Assembly (NCBI GenBank): GCA_963575745.1
Contig: CAUYUJ010016155.1
Location: 214,657 to 260,583, forward strand
Reading direction: 5' to 3'
Length of the DNA stretch: 45,927 nucleotides
From: Prorocentrum cordatum
Lineage: Eukaryota > Sar > Dinophyceae > Prorocentrales > Prorocentraceae
Shown: positions 10,487 through 20,134 of the stretch, piece after piece
Layout: every line of letters begins with the position of its first letter
How positions within the stretch are numbered: position 1 is the stretch's first letter
The notes under the pieces: generated by a model
Seen by the model: the letters and a program-made list of their open reading frames with translations, nothing else
What the model was told of the DNA's origin: nothing
Databases searched by the model: none
Program-made: the position numbers and the translations under genes

Positions 10487-10682
10487 AGGCCTGGAAACAG
10501 GCACCAACACCAACGCAGGGGGTTGCCTCCACAGGGAGAAGATGATCCTAGATTTCGGTGCTGGTGGTAATATTTCGGTCACCTTGGAAGCCAGAATACT
10601 GCCACCATCACCGAGATCGGGATCCTCTTCCCACGGTGGAGGAACACCGCCGATATTGGTGTTGGTGTCAACCTCTAGGCCT
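10487..10682. repeat. Fold-back palindrome of about 196 bp
   Basis: The two halves are reverse complements with roughly 70 percent identity by eye and almost no loop. Both ends are AGGCCT. Both arms carry ACCAACACCAA near the outside, then CCTCCAC, GATCC and TCGGTGnTGGTGG towards the centre near 10584. This could be a fold-back transposon or an old inverted duplication. No flanking direct repeat was found. Confidence 0.7.
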
Positions 10683-10839
10683 GCGACCAGAAGCACTCCG
10701 GATTAGCGATGGCGAAGTCTGTGGGGCCGTGGACCAGTGCCAGCACCTCCAGCAGTCTCTACTGCTCAGGCCTTGGCGTTGAAAACCCTGGCCTGCTCGT
10801 CCTGTCCTTGTTCAACGTTCAACCTCCCCCAAATCTTGG

Positions 10840-11005
10840 CAGCGCGCAAAAGGGGGTGGAGGGAGTGGGAAAGGCTTCTTAGAAGGAGGCTGCTTCTTAG
10901 AAGGCGCCGGCCTTACATCTGTAGATAAGGCCCGCGCCTTCCAAGAAGCAGGGGTGCTTCTAAGAAGCCCTCCCCACTCCCCCCACCCCCCTTTGCGCGT
11001 GGCTG
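10840..11005. repeat. Near-perfect long hairpin / fold-back element
   Basis: The left arm begins CAGCGCGCAAAAGGGGGTGG, and the right arm is its reverse complement with close to 90 percent identity by eye over about 80 bp. Both arms contain GGCTTCTTAGAAG and TGCTTCTTrGAAGGCGC. The tip is CTTACATCTGTAGATAAG near 10911-10928. Ends starting CAG would suit a hAT-like MITE, but no exact 8-bp target duplication flanks it. If transcribed, it would form one long RNA hairpin. Confidence 0.75.
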
Positions 11006-11490
11006 AAAATCGAAGGAGAACCAGTTGAGACGTCTGCGACTCTCCCCTCCCCGTGATTGCGAGCTCGGGCTGCGATGCACGCGGAGTGCGCCCGTGCCAA
11101 GGGGGGAGGGAGAGGGAAGGAAGGAAGGCAGAGCCGGGGTGGACGAAAGAAGGGGGCAAGCAAAATGGAGGTTAGCGAATCAGCTGGTTTCCCCGGCGCA
11201 CCGGATGCGCCAATGTGTCAAGGAAGATGCTCGGCGGCAAAGCCGAAACCACCAGCATGCAGCAGATTCCGTAACATCCCCTTCCCTATCCCCACATTGC
11301 ACCCGACCGCCGAAGGGAGAAGGAAAAGGAAGGTATGTCCCAAGACGCGCTGGCGTCGCTGGGGGGCCGCAGACTCGTCACAGGCATCGCTGCAAGCGGT
11401 GTCTCGCGCGCGCGGGCGGTGGTACGATCCCAGAGTTGTTCGGTGGCCACTCATGGGAGTATCTCATACCTTCTTGTAGGCTCTTGCGAA

Positions 11491-11620
11491 TCGACGTCCA
11501 TCGACGCTAAATCGACGCTAATCGATGCTAAACCGACGCTAATCGACGCTAACCGACGCTAAATCAGCGCCATCTCATCGACTCCCAGACGCTACTCGAC
11601 GCTAATCGACGCCAAAGTCG
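11491..11620 (+). repeat. TCGACGCTAA minisatellite, degenerate
   Basis: About ten copies of a 10-12 bp unit (TCGACGCTAA, with TCGATGCTAA and CCGACGCTAA variants), becoming irregular after 11565. Confidence 0.85.
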
Positions 11621-11707
11621 GAATTAACAGGGTACATGCAGCTCCCATGATTCGCTACCGAAGAGTTGTGGCGACGTGGGCAGACCGTCCCCTAAGCCAC
11701 CGAACCT

Positions 11708-11732
11708 CGCGCATCGCGCACCGCGATGCGCG
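11708..11732. repeat. Perfect 11-bp-arm GC hairpin
   Basis: CGCGCATCGCG, loop CAC, then CGCGATGCGCG. The arms are exact reverse complements. Function unknown; it may be chance in CG-rich DNA. Confidence 0.6.
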
Positions 11733-12190
11733 ACGCGCGACTACCTTGACGCTCTCGTTCCCTCGCGCCTCCCCAGGGGCGAAGGACTATCAACCACTCT
11801 GGCCGAGACCGCGACGCGCGAAGCGCGATTCTCTTCGCGCCCCCGCGGGTGACCCAGGTATCGAAGAGCAGTATACGCTCGCCTCGGAGCAGAAGTGCGA
11901 TACGCATGTCCGCCTCCCGTTCGCATCTCTTGACACGACTGTGGTGCGACACCGCCCGCGCAGGAGAAAGCACGAGCCACTCTGAGCCCGATGCTCGGCC
12001 CGGGGGGGGCCGCCCTTGTGCATGCCGCCGTCGTGGTCACCAGCGATGGGCACAGCTCCCCGCGGCCAGGCGAGCACGGATCACGCACCCGCTGACTACG
12101 CCCACGCCCCTCCCCACCCGCATCGGCCCCTCCCCCATCCCATCTCTGCGGGTGCGCCGAAGATGGGGGCCGGGAAGAGAGAAGTTAGCG

Positions 12191-12352
12191 TTAGGTTGGG
12201 CGCGTCCCCCTACAGGCGGATGTTTGGCGATAAATTGGAAATGCACAGACAAATACACCCAAAAAGTCAAAAACCTAATCGAAAAATAGTCCCCAAACTA
12301 TTGTTTGACTATTTTTGCATACTCCTCCTGTAGAGGGACACACCCGACTTAA
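12191..12352 (+). mobile_element. MITE-like DNA transposon, family A copy 2
   Basis: Inverted termini (left TTAGGTTGGGCGCGTCCCCC, right GGGACACACCCGACTTAA) extend about 30 bp inward to CTACAGGCGGA / TCCTCCTGTAG. The perfect 8-bp direct repeat AGTTAGCG lies immediately outside at 12183-12190 and 12353-12360. The interior is A-rich (CAAAAACC, CGAAAAATAG) with CCCCAAACTATTGTTTGACTA before the right end, matching copy 3 in layout. At 162 bp with no coding capacity, it is non-autonomous. This is the cleanest copy for defining the ends. Confidence 0.9.
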
Positions 12353-12360
12353 AGTTAGCG

Positions 12361-12854
12361 CATCATGACCTGAGGCATGTGCGCGGACGAAGGGGCGCCA
12401 GGGGACATGCTGAAAGAATACGGGGGGCCATGAAATCCAGGGAGATTCCACGGTCCTGGACGTGAAATTCACACGCCTCTGGCCATCACCCACCTCTAGG
12501 ATGCCCCCGATCTCTGTCCCTCCCACTCCTCCCCCTTGTCCCCCTCCCCTATCTCCAGACATCCGACGCCATGATGTTTGTCCATGCCGGGTCCCTGTAA
12601 ACTGGGGCCACACTGACATCTCGGAAAGACTTGAACGGTCCTGAGGCTCGGCGACGGCCCCCGCAGGCCGAATACGGGCAGGGACATTCCGTCTCGTTTC
12701 GAACCACGCCGCGAGCATGTCGGGCCGCGAGACGGAGGAGGGAGGGGCCTCTTGGGCAGCCTCGGGGCGATCTGGGAGACCTCTTGGGCCGCCGTGGCCC
12801 GTGCTGAAAACAAAAAAGGGCGACTGTGCCAAAAATATACACCTTCCGAGGTGG
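12361..12854. other. No recognisable gene
   Basis: Unique GC-rich sequence between the MITE and the TCC tract. Nothing recognised. Confidence 0.45.
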
Positions 12855-13147
12855 AGTCTCCTCCTCCTCGCTCCTCCTCCTCCTCCTCCTCGTCCTCCTC
12901 CTCGCTCCTCCTCCTCCTCCTCCTCGTCCTCCTCCTCCTCCCCCTCCTCCTCCTCCTCTTCCGCCTCCGCCTCCGCCTCCGCCTCCGCCTCCGCCACCGC
13001 CTCCGCCTCCGCCTCCGCCTCCGCCTCCGCCTCCGCCTCCTCCTCCTCCTCCTCCTCCTCCTCCTCCTCCTCCTCCTCCTCCTCCTCCTCCTCCTCCTCT
13101 TCCTCCTCCTCCTCCTCCTCCTCCTCCTCCTCCTCCTCCTCCTCCAT
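12855..13147 (+). repeat. Interrupted (TCC)n with a (CGCCTC)n block
   Basis: TCC units interrupted by CGCTCC and CGTCC, with a block of CGCCTC units (about 12960-13040). Ser/Ala/Pro/Leu and Glu/Arg translations are artefacts. Confidence 0.95.
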
Positions 13148-13333
13148 CGAGCCCTCCTCCATCGAGCCCTCGAACCCTTGAGCGGTCGAGCCCTCGAGCG
13201 CGGCCGCGCTAATCCGCCGCCTCTGGCGGCGACGGCGGCCGCCTGCCCGCGGGCGCAGTGGCGACGCGCGCCGGCAGGGGGTGCTCGGGCGGGGCCGCTG
13301 GTGCCTTGGGGCGGGGCGCGGGGGGCAGGGGGA

Positions 13334-13892
13334 AGGGAGAGAGGAGGAGCGAGGAGCGAGGAGGAGCGAGGAGAAGCGAGGAGGAGCGAGGAGGAAGCGA
13401 GGAGGAGCGAGGAAGCGAGGACGACCGAGGAGGAGGCGAGGAGGAGCGAGGAGGAAGCGAGGAGGAGCGAGGAGGAGCGAGGAGGAGGAGGAAGAGCGAG
13501 GAGGAGCGAGGAGGAGCGAGGAGGAGCGAGGAGGAGGAGGGGAGGAGGAGGAGGAGGAGGAGAGGAGGAGGAGGAGGAGGAGGAGGAGGAGGAGGAGCGA
13601 GGAGGAGGAGGAGGAGGAGAGGAGGAGGAGGAGGAAGAGGAGGAGGAGAGGAGGAGGCGGAGGAGGAGGAGGAGGAGGAGGACGAGGAGGAGCGAGGAGG
13701 ACAAGGAGGAGAGAGGAGGAGCGAGGAGGAGGAGGAGGACGAGGAGGAGGAGGAGGAGGAGGAGCGAGGAGGAGCGAGGAGGAGGAGGAGCGAGGAGGAG
13801 GAGGAGGAGGAGCGAGGAGGAGGAGGAAGAAGAGCGAGGAAGAGGAGGAGCGAGGAGGAGGAGCGAGGAGGAGGAGGAAGAAGAGGGGGAGA
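13334..13892 (+). repeat. Interrupted (GGA)n with GGAGGAGCGA units
   Basis: About 560 bp of AGG units with frequent GCGAGG interruptions, giving a 9-15 bp higher-order pattern. It is the reverse-complement type of the TCC tract 190 bp upstream, so the two tracts can pair. Confidence 0.95.
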
Positions 13893-13974
13893 AAGATGTA
13901 ATTGTTGTTCACTCTTCGCGACGCTTCGCAAGGGCACCTTCGTTTTCTCGGTCAGCCTGTGCGGACTGGCAATC

Positions 13975-14660
13975 TGCGTTCGCCTTGATCTGCATTGGAT
14001 GGCATTGTGTTGCATCGCTCTGGAGTGCTCTGCATTGCATATCATTGGATTGCATTGCCTTGCCTGGCATTGCGTTGCAGTGCGTCGCATTGCCGTGCAT
14101 GCAACGATTTGCATGGTTTTGCAGCGTTATATCGTTGGTTATCGATTTGCTGTGCTATGAACTCCTTTGCAGCGGATTGCATTACATCACGTTGCGGTGA
14201 ATACAACTGCCTTGCGCTGTACGGCATGACATGGAATTGCTGTTCTTGCTGAGCACTATGCCAATACGCCACTGGAAAGTCCAACACACTTACAATTAGC
14301 AGCAGTACGTTGCAGCACCCTGGTTTGCATTGCAATGCAGCGCATCGCATGTGTATTGCATTGCTTTGCCTTGCTTTGCATTTCAAGATATGGTGTGCAT
14401 TGGCTTGCATGTATTTCCTCTGCACTATTTCGCATTGCACCACACCGTTTGGCATAATATCGCATGGAATTGTTGTAAAAATGACTGTGTTGCATTCCAC
14501 TGCGGTGCACTGCATCACGTTCCATTGGTTGGTTTCACACTGACTTGGATTGCATTGCATCGGATTGCGTTGATTCGAGTTGCTCTGCATTGCATGGTTG
14601 GAATGGTGGCTGCGTGTTTCGCCCTGCTGCATTGCATTGGGCTGCACCATATGGCACAAG
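13975..14660 (+). repeat. Degenerate TTGCA-type repeat
   Basis: About 0.7 kb dominated by variants of the pentamer TTGCA and of GCATTGCATTG with frequent substitutions. It leaves Met/Cys/Leu-rich frames on the plus strand and Gln/Asn/Met-rich frames on the minus strand, none with a domain. Confidence 0.8.
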
Positions 14661-15184
14661 GCATCCTCTGCTACGTTCAGGTTGGGGTCGCGCTGGCGTA
14701 TTTGTCTCACTCTGCCATTGGTCATCATCTTGAGCAGATCAGGCGACAGGTGTTGAGCAAATGACCACTCCTTCCCCTCCCTTTTTCTCCCCTCCTCTCT
14801 GGTCCTCTCCATTCATAGTCTTCCATCAAGCTAGGAAAGGCGTGGCACCGTCGAGAATGAAAGCGACACAACATAAGCCTGAGCTCCCCTCAATCCTGCT
14901 CGGCTTCCTCCTGCTCCTGCTCCGCAACGCCCGTGCCCCAGAAGCCTCGGAGCTGAAGCTGATGGGGAGCGACCTGGCGGTGAGGATGAGGAGGATAAGG
15001 ATGACGATGCGGATGAGGGTGAGGAAAAAAAGGGGCACGGAGGGGGATGAGGAACGGAAGGGAACAGTGGGAAGGAGGGGCGAGGGGGGAGACAGGTGAG
15101 GAAGAGGAAAGAGAAAGAGCAGGTACGGGAGAAGAGAACCTGCTACTACCTGATGGTTCCAATGTGTCTTTCCCTATCCGAGCC
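14661..15184. other. No recognisable gene
   Basis: Includes a GATGAGG/GGATAAGG purine-rich stretch (about 14980-15120). Nothing recognised as coding. Confidence 0.45.
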
Positions 15185-15304
15185 ATCTCCATCCCATTCC
15201 TCCTTCTCTTTCTCTCGCTCTCTCTCTCTTTCTCTCCCTCTCCCTCTATCTCTCTTTCTTTATATACAGTCTTTTCTCTCTCTCTCTCTCTCTTTCTCTC
15301 TTTT

Positions 15305-15358
<54 letters not shown>

Positions 15359-15392
15359 TCTAGGGAGAGAGCGAGGAAGAGATTGATGGAGC

Positions 15393-15423
<31 letters not shown>

Positions 15424-15451
15424 TAGAGAGAGAAAGAGAGAGAGAGAGAGA
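15185..15451 (+). repeat. (CT)n followed by (GA)n
   Basis: A polypyrimidine CT/TTTCTC tract to about 15360, then TAGGGAGAGAGCG and a polypurine GA tract to 15451. The two halves are roughly complementary and meet at CCCTCTAGGGAGAG, so a long hairpin or triplex is possible. Confidence 0.95.
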
Positions 15452-16759
15452 GACTCCGAGTGGCGCCTCCTGGGGGCGCTTCCGCTTCGTGCGGTGAGCC
15501 CGCTGGATCCTGCCGAGAGTCCCGAAGCGCCGTTTGCGCGCGGGGGGCTCTCGCAGATCGGTCCTCGGACCCCCTTTCCCCGAGGTGCCAAGACCCCGCC
15601 CCAAACACGAGATGCCCTCACACGGCTCCAACCTGCCTCTAGACACCGCCAAGAGGCCCCGAGGAACGCCCCCGACCCCCCGAACGACGCGAAATGTGTC
15701 TGCTGGCCCCCTTTTGCGGGGCCACCAGGCACCGCGTACTGTTTTGCACTGCGCACGGGCCTCCGAAAGAACTGTCCCCATGCAGAGGAGTGGGATCACG
15801 TCTGTGGTAAGCGAGACGGTATGGATATCTGGCACTGGGAGACGGCCATACCATATACCATTGCGCTTCCTCATTGTATCTCACCCGCTCCACGCCTCCG
15901 TCTTCTCCAAGGCGGCGTCGCCCCCGTCGTGGAACATGGATTCATTTTACCCAGGGACCGAAAGATTACCCCCGGAGACCAACATGATAGTTTTAAGAAT
16001 CGCGAAGCAAAAGAAACGTTGTGGAGCGCTCTGGGTCCGTCCCGCCAGTTCTCCTCGCCCTCGCCGACCGTGTCACGCTGTGTCTGTGATCGGCAGCCTG
16101 GCCGGGAGGTCCAGCGCCAGGGGCGCCGTGGTGCACCTGACCATCGGGGCCGCAAGGTACCGACGGATAAATGGCCCTTCTAGAAGGACAGGAAAACGTC
16201 ATACATCCCAAGGACGAAAGTTTTCCTCCTGGGGGCCAGAACAACGGTTTGAAGTCTTGAGCAGACGCGTATCAAATAACCGCCATCGGATCCAATTTAA
16301 TTCGGGCGGATCCAAAATTGGTTTTGGTGCGTGCTTCGATGGATCCGATTTCTGACCGCGCGGATCCGATTTCGGATTTTCTGTATCCGCGTCTGGTCTT
16401 ATCCTGTACGGTGGATCCGGTTTCTACCCCGTACTACGTGTACGTATATTACTGAACGAAAATGGGGAACCAGAAGAAATCTGATCCGCGGACCCCGCGA
16501 CCAGCCCGTGTTAAGATTCTACGGGGGAGGGGGGGTCGGTTTTCAACGTTCCAGGATGGGTCCTGAGCTGTCGTGCACTCCCATCAACTCTCCGCGCGCG
16601 CGGGCCCCAGTTAACATGAATACAGTTCTCTCCTCCCAGCTGCTGCAAAACAGCTCGTCCAGTCGCCGTCCGTTCGGCGGCGCCGACGTTGTCTCGCGAA
16701 CTCCCCATCGCCATTTTCACCTCAAGAAGAAAATCTGTCGTCCTGCGAAAGCAAGCATC
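15452..16759. other. No gene; short GGATCCGAT repeats
   Basis: Open frames of 200-380 codons begin inside the CT/GA repeat and continue here without any recognisable domain. Between about 16288 and 16425 the motif GGATCCGAT/GGATCCAA recurs six or so times, always close to TTTC or TTTA. Confidence 0.45.
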
Positions 16760-16913
16760 AACTGTCGGAGGTCCGCGCGGGGTTCTTGCAACGGCGCTGG
16801 AAACTCGCAGGCGGCGTTTCTGGCGCCGCCCTTGGCGCGCTTTGGCGCGCTTCGCGCGCCAGAGAGAGAAATCTACTGCGGATCCTCGAAGCCCGCGCGA
16901 ACCTCCAACAGTT
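16760..16913 (+). mobile_element. Inverted-repeat element, family B (MITE candidate)
   Basis: The left end AACTGTCGGAGGTCCGCGCG and the right end CGCGCGAACCTCCAACAGTT are inverted repeats with two mismatches, extending inward to GGGGTTC / GAAGCCC. The interior is GC-rich with small palindromes (GGCGCCGCC, GCGCGCTTTGGCGCGC). No convincing target duplication flanks it. Related right ends occur near 859-879 and 19057-19075, showing a dispersed family. Confidence 0.6.
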
Positions 16914-17055
16914 TGTGTTCACGTTGCTTTTTCCCAACCAACCTGTTGTTGGGCCCTCGTTTTGAAGAGACAGTCCCCGCGTTTCCTCGCACCTCCTCCT
17001 CACTCCCCTCCTCCTCCCCCGTCCTCCTTTGCCCTCATCACGCCGCGCCGCCGTC

Positions 17056-18660
17056 CCGACTCGGTACAGCGCTTCGTGGCCCCATGTGGGGCTTCACCGA
17101 AGGCCCCAATGACAGCTTTCGCATGTGGGACCCACACGCTGTGCAGCCTTCGTGGCCCCAGAAATACGCGGCCCCCCCCGCCCACTACTCGGGAGCCGGG
17201 CAAGGGCTGCTAAATCCGTGGCTGCTAAAATCGACCTCCGGGAAGTTGTCTTCGTCCTTCCGGGAAGAAGCCCGTTGACTGTTTCCCGTACCGCACCTAA
17301 TTCCGGGAAGTTGTTTTTTCCTTCTGGGAGGGCCGTTTTAGCAGCCACGGTTTTAGCAGCCCTCGCCCAGCTTCCGAACTACAACGCTTCGTGGCTCCAT
17401 AAGGAGCTCCACCGAAGGCCCCCGTGGCTGCTCTCGCACGCAGGACCCCCACCCAGCACAGCGCTCCATCGCCCCGCGGGGAGCGCCACCGAGGGCCCCA
17501 GTGGCTGCTCTCGCATGCGGGAGCTCCACCGAACGCCCAAATGGCAGTTCCCGCAGGCGTTTCACCCATCCCATGCCCCATGGGGAGCTCCACCGGAGGC
17601 CCCAGTGGGTGCACTCGCATGCGGTTCCCCCGCCCAGTACAGCGCTTCGTGGCCCCAGAAGGATCTCCACCGAATGCTCCAGTGGCTGCACTCGCATGCG
17701 CTTCCCCCACCCAGTACAGCGCTCCATTGCCCAACAGCACTGAAGGCCCCATTTGCATTTTCCGCGTGCGTTTCCTCCGCCCAGTACAACGCTTCATGGT
17801 CCCATGGGGGGCTCCACCGACGGCCCCAGTGGCGGTGTTCGCATGCGCTTCCCCTACCCAGTACAACGCTTCGTGGTCCCATAGGGAGCTCCACCGAAGG
17901 GCCCTGTGGCGGTGTTCGCATGCGTTTCCCCTACCCAGTACAACGCTTCGTAGCCCCACAAGGAGCTCCACTGAAGGCCCCAGTGGCAATGTTTGCATGC
18001 GACCCCCCACCCCCACCCCCAGTACAGCGCTCCGTGGCCCCATCGGGAGCTCCACCGAAGGCCCCAGTGGCTGCACTCGCATGCGTTTCCCCCACCCAGT
18101 ACAACGCTTCTTCGTGGCCCCATAGGGAGCTCCACCGAAAGAAGCCCCAGTGGCTGCACTCGCATGCGGTTCCCCTACCTAGTACAACGCTTCGTGGCCC
18201 CATAGGGAGCTCCACCGAAGGCAAGAGATGCACATTCCGCATGCGTTTCCCTCCAGCATTGCAACGCTTCGTGGCCCCATGGGGAGCTCCACCGCAGGCC
18301 CCAGTGGCACCGTCCGCATGCGTCTCCCCCACCCAATACAACGCTCCGTGCCCCCAATAGGGAGCTCCACCGAAGGCCCCGGTGTGGCAAAGTCCACATG
18401 CGGTTCCCCCGCACAGTACAGCGCTTCGTGCCCCCATGGGGAGCTCCATCGAAGGCCCCAATGGCAATGTTCGCATGCGTTTCCCCTACCCGGTACAGCG
18501 CTTTTTGGCCCCATAAAGAGCTCCACCGGTGGCTGCATTCGCACACATTTCCCCCACCCAGTACAGCGCTTCGTGGCCCCATAGGAAGCTCCACCGGAAG
18601 CCCCAATGGCAAAGCTCGCATGCGTCTCCCACGCACAGCGCAGCGTTTCGTAGCCCATAG
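17056..18660 (+). repeat. 77-bp satellite array, about 20 monomers
   Basis: Monomers are spaced about 77 bp (76-80; a few truncated near 17520 and 18530). The core is AGTACAACGCTTCGTGGCCC, then CATAGGGAGCTCCACCGAAG, GCCCCAGTGGC and CGCATGCGTTTCCCC. Divergence between monomers is modest. Because 77 is not a multiple of three and the monomer has few stops, long frames appear on both strands (411 codons plus, 261 minus). They are not evidence of a gene. The array is split by an insertion at 17189-17377. Confidence 0.92.
17189..17377 (+). mobile_element. MITE-like element (family C) inserted in the satellite
   Basis: The ends are inverted repeats of about 40 bp: left TCGGGAGCCGGGCAAGGGCT, right AGCCCTCGCCCAGCTTCCGA, and both contain GCTGCTAAA / TTTAGCAGC blocks. 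The satellite pentamer ACTAC is present on both sides (17184-17188 and 17378-17382) and the array resumes in register (compare AGTACAACGCTTCG in other monomers), so a 5-bp target duplication is likely. The interior carries two copies of CCGGGAAGTTGT. No coding capacity. Confidence 0.8.
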
Positions 18661-19135
18661 GGAATCCCATTGAGGACGATACCCACAACCGCGGTATCCA
18701 CAACTGCATATGGTTGGGTCCTCCGCCGAACGTCACCAAAGGCTGCAGGTGGGGATCGAACGTTTACACAGATCCGCCTCCTCCCCCCTCACTGCCTGCC
18801 GCGCTGGGCCTCCCGTCCTTTGAGTACCCTTTATCCCCAGCGGCGCGGCCTGGGCCCCACTGGCCGCTTTACCCCCCTTAGATGGGGACGTAGGCCGTTC
18901 CCTTCGGGTTTCGAAGGGTGTATCCCAAACTTGGGGGGTACTTTGGTGGGGGGTTCGAGAGGGATGGGGGTCGGTTATAAGATTCCGATCCTTGGAGGGC
19001 GGACCACGCCAGGGTTGGCGCCGCCAGGGAGGTCCAGCGCCGACCCCAGAACTCCGCGCGAACCTCCGAGGGCTTATGTTTCTGCCGCTGCTGCTCCTCG
19101 ATGCCCACCTCCGCTTTCCCGCGTTAGGAGACCAA
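18661..19135. other. No gene; family B-like fragment at 19027-19075
   Basis: GC-rich unique sequence. The part 19027-19075 (GCCGCCAGGGAGGTCCAGCG ... CGCGCGAACCTCCGAGGGC) matches the 794-884 fragment, with an imperfect left partner CCTTGGAGGGCGG at about 18988-19000. Confidence 0.5.
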
Positions 19136-19515
19136 CGCCTCCTCCTGTCCTCCTCCTCCTCCTCCTCCTCTCTCCTCCTCCTCCTCCTCCTCCTCCTCCT
19201 CCTCCTCCTCCTCCTCTTCCTCCTCCTCCTCCTCCTCCTCCTCCTCCTCCTCCTCCTCCTCCTCCTCCTCCTCCTCCTCCTCCTCCCTCCTCCTCTCCTC
19301 CTCCTCCTCTCCTCCTCCTCCTCCTCCTCCTCCTCCTCCTCCTCCTCCTCCCTCCTCCTCCTCCTCCTCCTCCTCCTCGCTCCACCCTCGCTCCTCCTCC
19401 TTTTCCTCCTCCTCATTCTTCTCCTCCTCATCCTCCTCCTCCTCGCTCCACCCTCGCTCCTCCTCCTTTTCCTCCTCATCCTCCCCCTGCTCCTCCTCCT
19501 CCTCATCATATTCCT
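19136..19515 (+). repeat. (TCC)n tract with interruptions
   Basis: About 380 bp of TCC units. The last 130 bp contain two near-identical blocks with CTCGCTCCACCCTCGCTCC, showing segmental duplication inside the tract. Confidence 0.95.
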
Positions 19516-19627
19516 CCTCCTGCGGCCACCTCTGCGGACATGATGTCTGCGATGTACAACTCATGCAACAAGACGGGGCAAAGGGGGCGCGGGGGCCTGG
19601 CACAGCAAGTTCCTCTCCCCGCACGGA

Positions 19628-20134
19628 TCATATAGGTCCAATGAAGCATGGTAACATTGTACCCTTGCCTCGGGCACACACATTGGATTCGCCTCTCGGA
19701 ACCGATCCAGGTGTGGCCCCGCAAACAACTCTCGCAGCATGACGTGCCAATGCTTCAGGCCAACACCATGTCGATGCAAGTTCACACTCATGCAACGCTG
19801 CAACATCATCGAAGCACACGGATGGCAACTCAAGAGAGGCAGCACGCAACTGAATGTCTGAGAAGTCAGTACCTAGCAGTACAAAATCACGCGTGGGAGC
19901 ACGCTCGGTTATCCATTGGACCTCCGGCATGTCCCACATGGAAGGGCAATAAGGCGAGCTTGCTTGACAATTGGCAATCACGAGGGCTGGTATCTGCACT
20001 GCCGTCGCTGCTGCAGCCGCTGCCCACATGAACTGACAAAGCACGTTGGAGCATGATACAGCATCGGCGGCACAAGGTGGCAGACCGACTAGGCCCCATG
20101 GTCTCAACTGTGAACGCGTGGGTCTGGGACTGCA
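19628..20134 (-). pseudogene. Possible LINE C-terminal extension
   Basis: It continues in the same frame as the finger region after an in-frame stop (20135-20137), with 159 codons after the first Met. It is Cys- and Ala-rich with a segment VQWITERAPTRDFVLLGTDF. I do not recognise a domain. Its assignment to the LINE comes only from frame and position. Confidence 0.35.

Larger units (their letters stand above)
11006..12182. other. No gene; contains a minisatellite and a GC hairpin
   Basis: Apart from the TCGACGCTAA minisatellite and the 11-bp-arm hairpin listed separately, I recognise nothing. Open frames are short and lack domains. Confidence 0.45.

Noticed and set aside
10164-10706. A 180-residue plus-strand gene
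   Set aside because: Its C-terminal third lies inside the fold-back palindrome and is also open on the other strand. No domain is recognisable.
12275-13912. Large Ser/Leu/Pro/Glu/Arg-rich proteins over TCC and GGA tracts (also 9.4, 19.2, 38.6, 39.7 and 45 kb)
   Set aside because: Homopolymeric translations of trinucleotide repeats in all frames, with no unique domain at either end.
13995-14812. Met/Cys-rich or Gln-rich small proteins
   Set aside because: They come from the degenerate TTGCA repeat on either strand.
17791-17867. tRNA-derived satellite, because the monomer is 77 bp
   Set aside because: No T-loop or anticodon-stem pattern. The similarity is only in length.
17125-18360. A 411-residue tandem-repeat protein gene
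   Set aside because: It is the 77-bp satellite read through. The frame rotates at each monomer, so the peptide has no consistent repeat, and the other strand is open as well.
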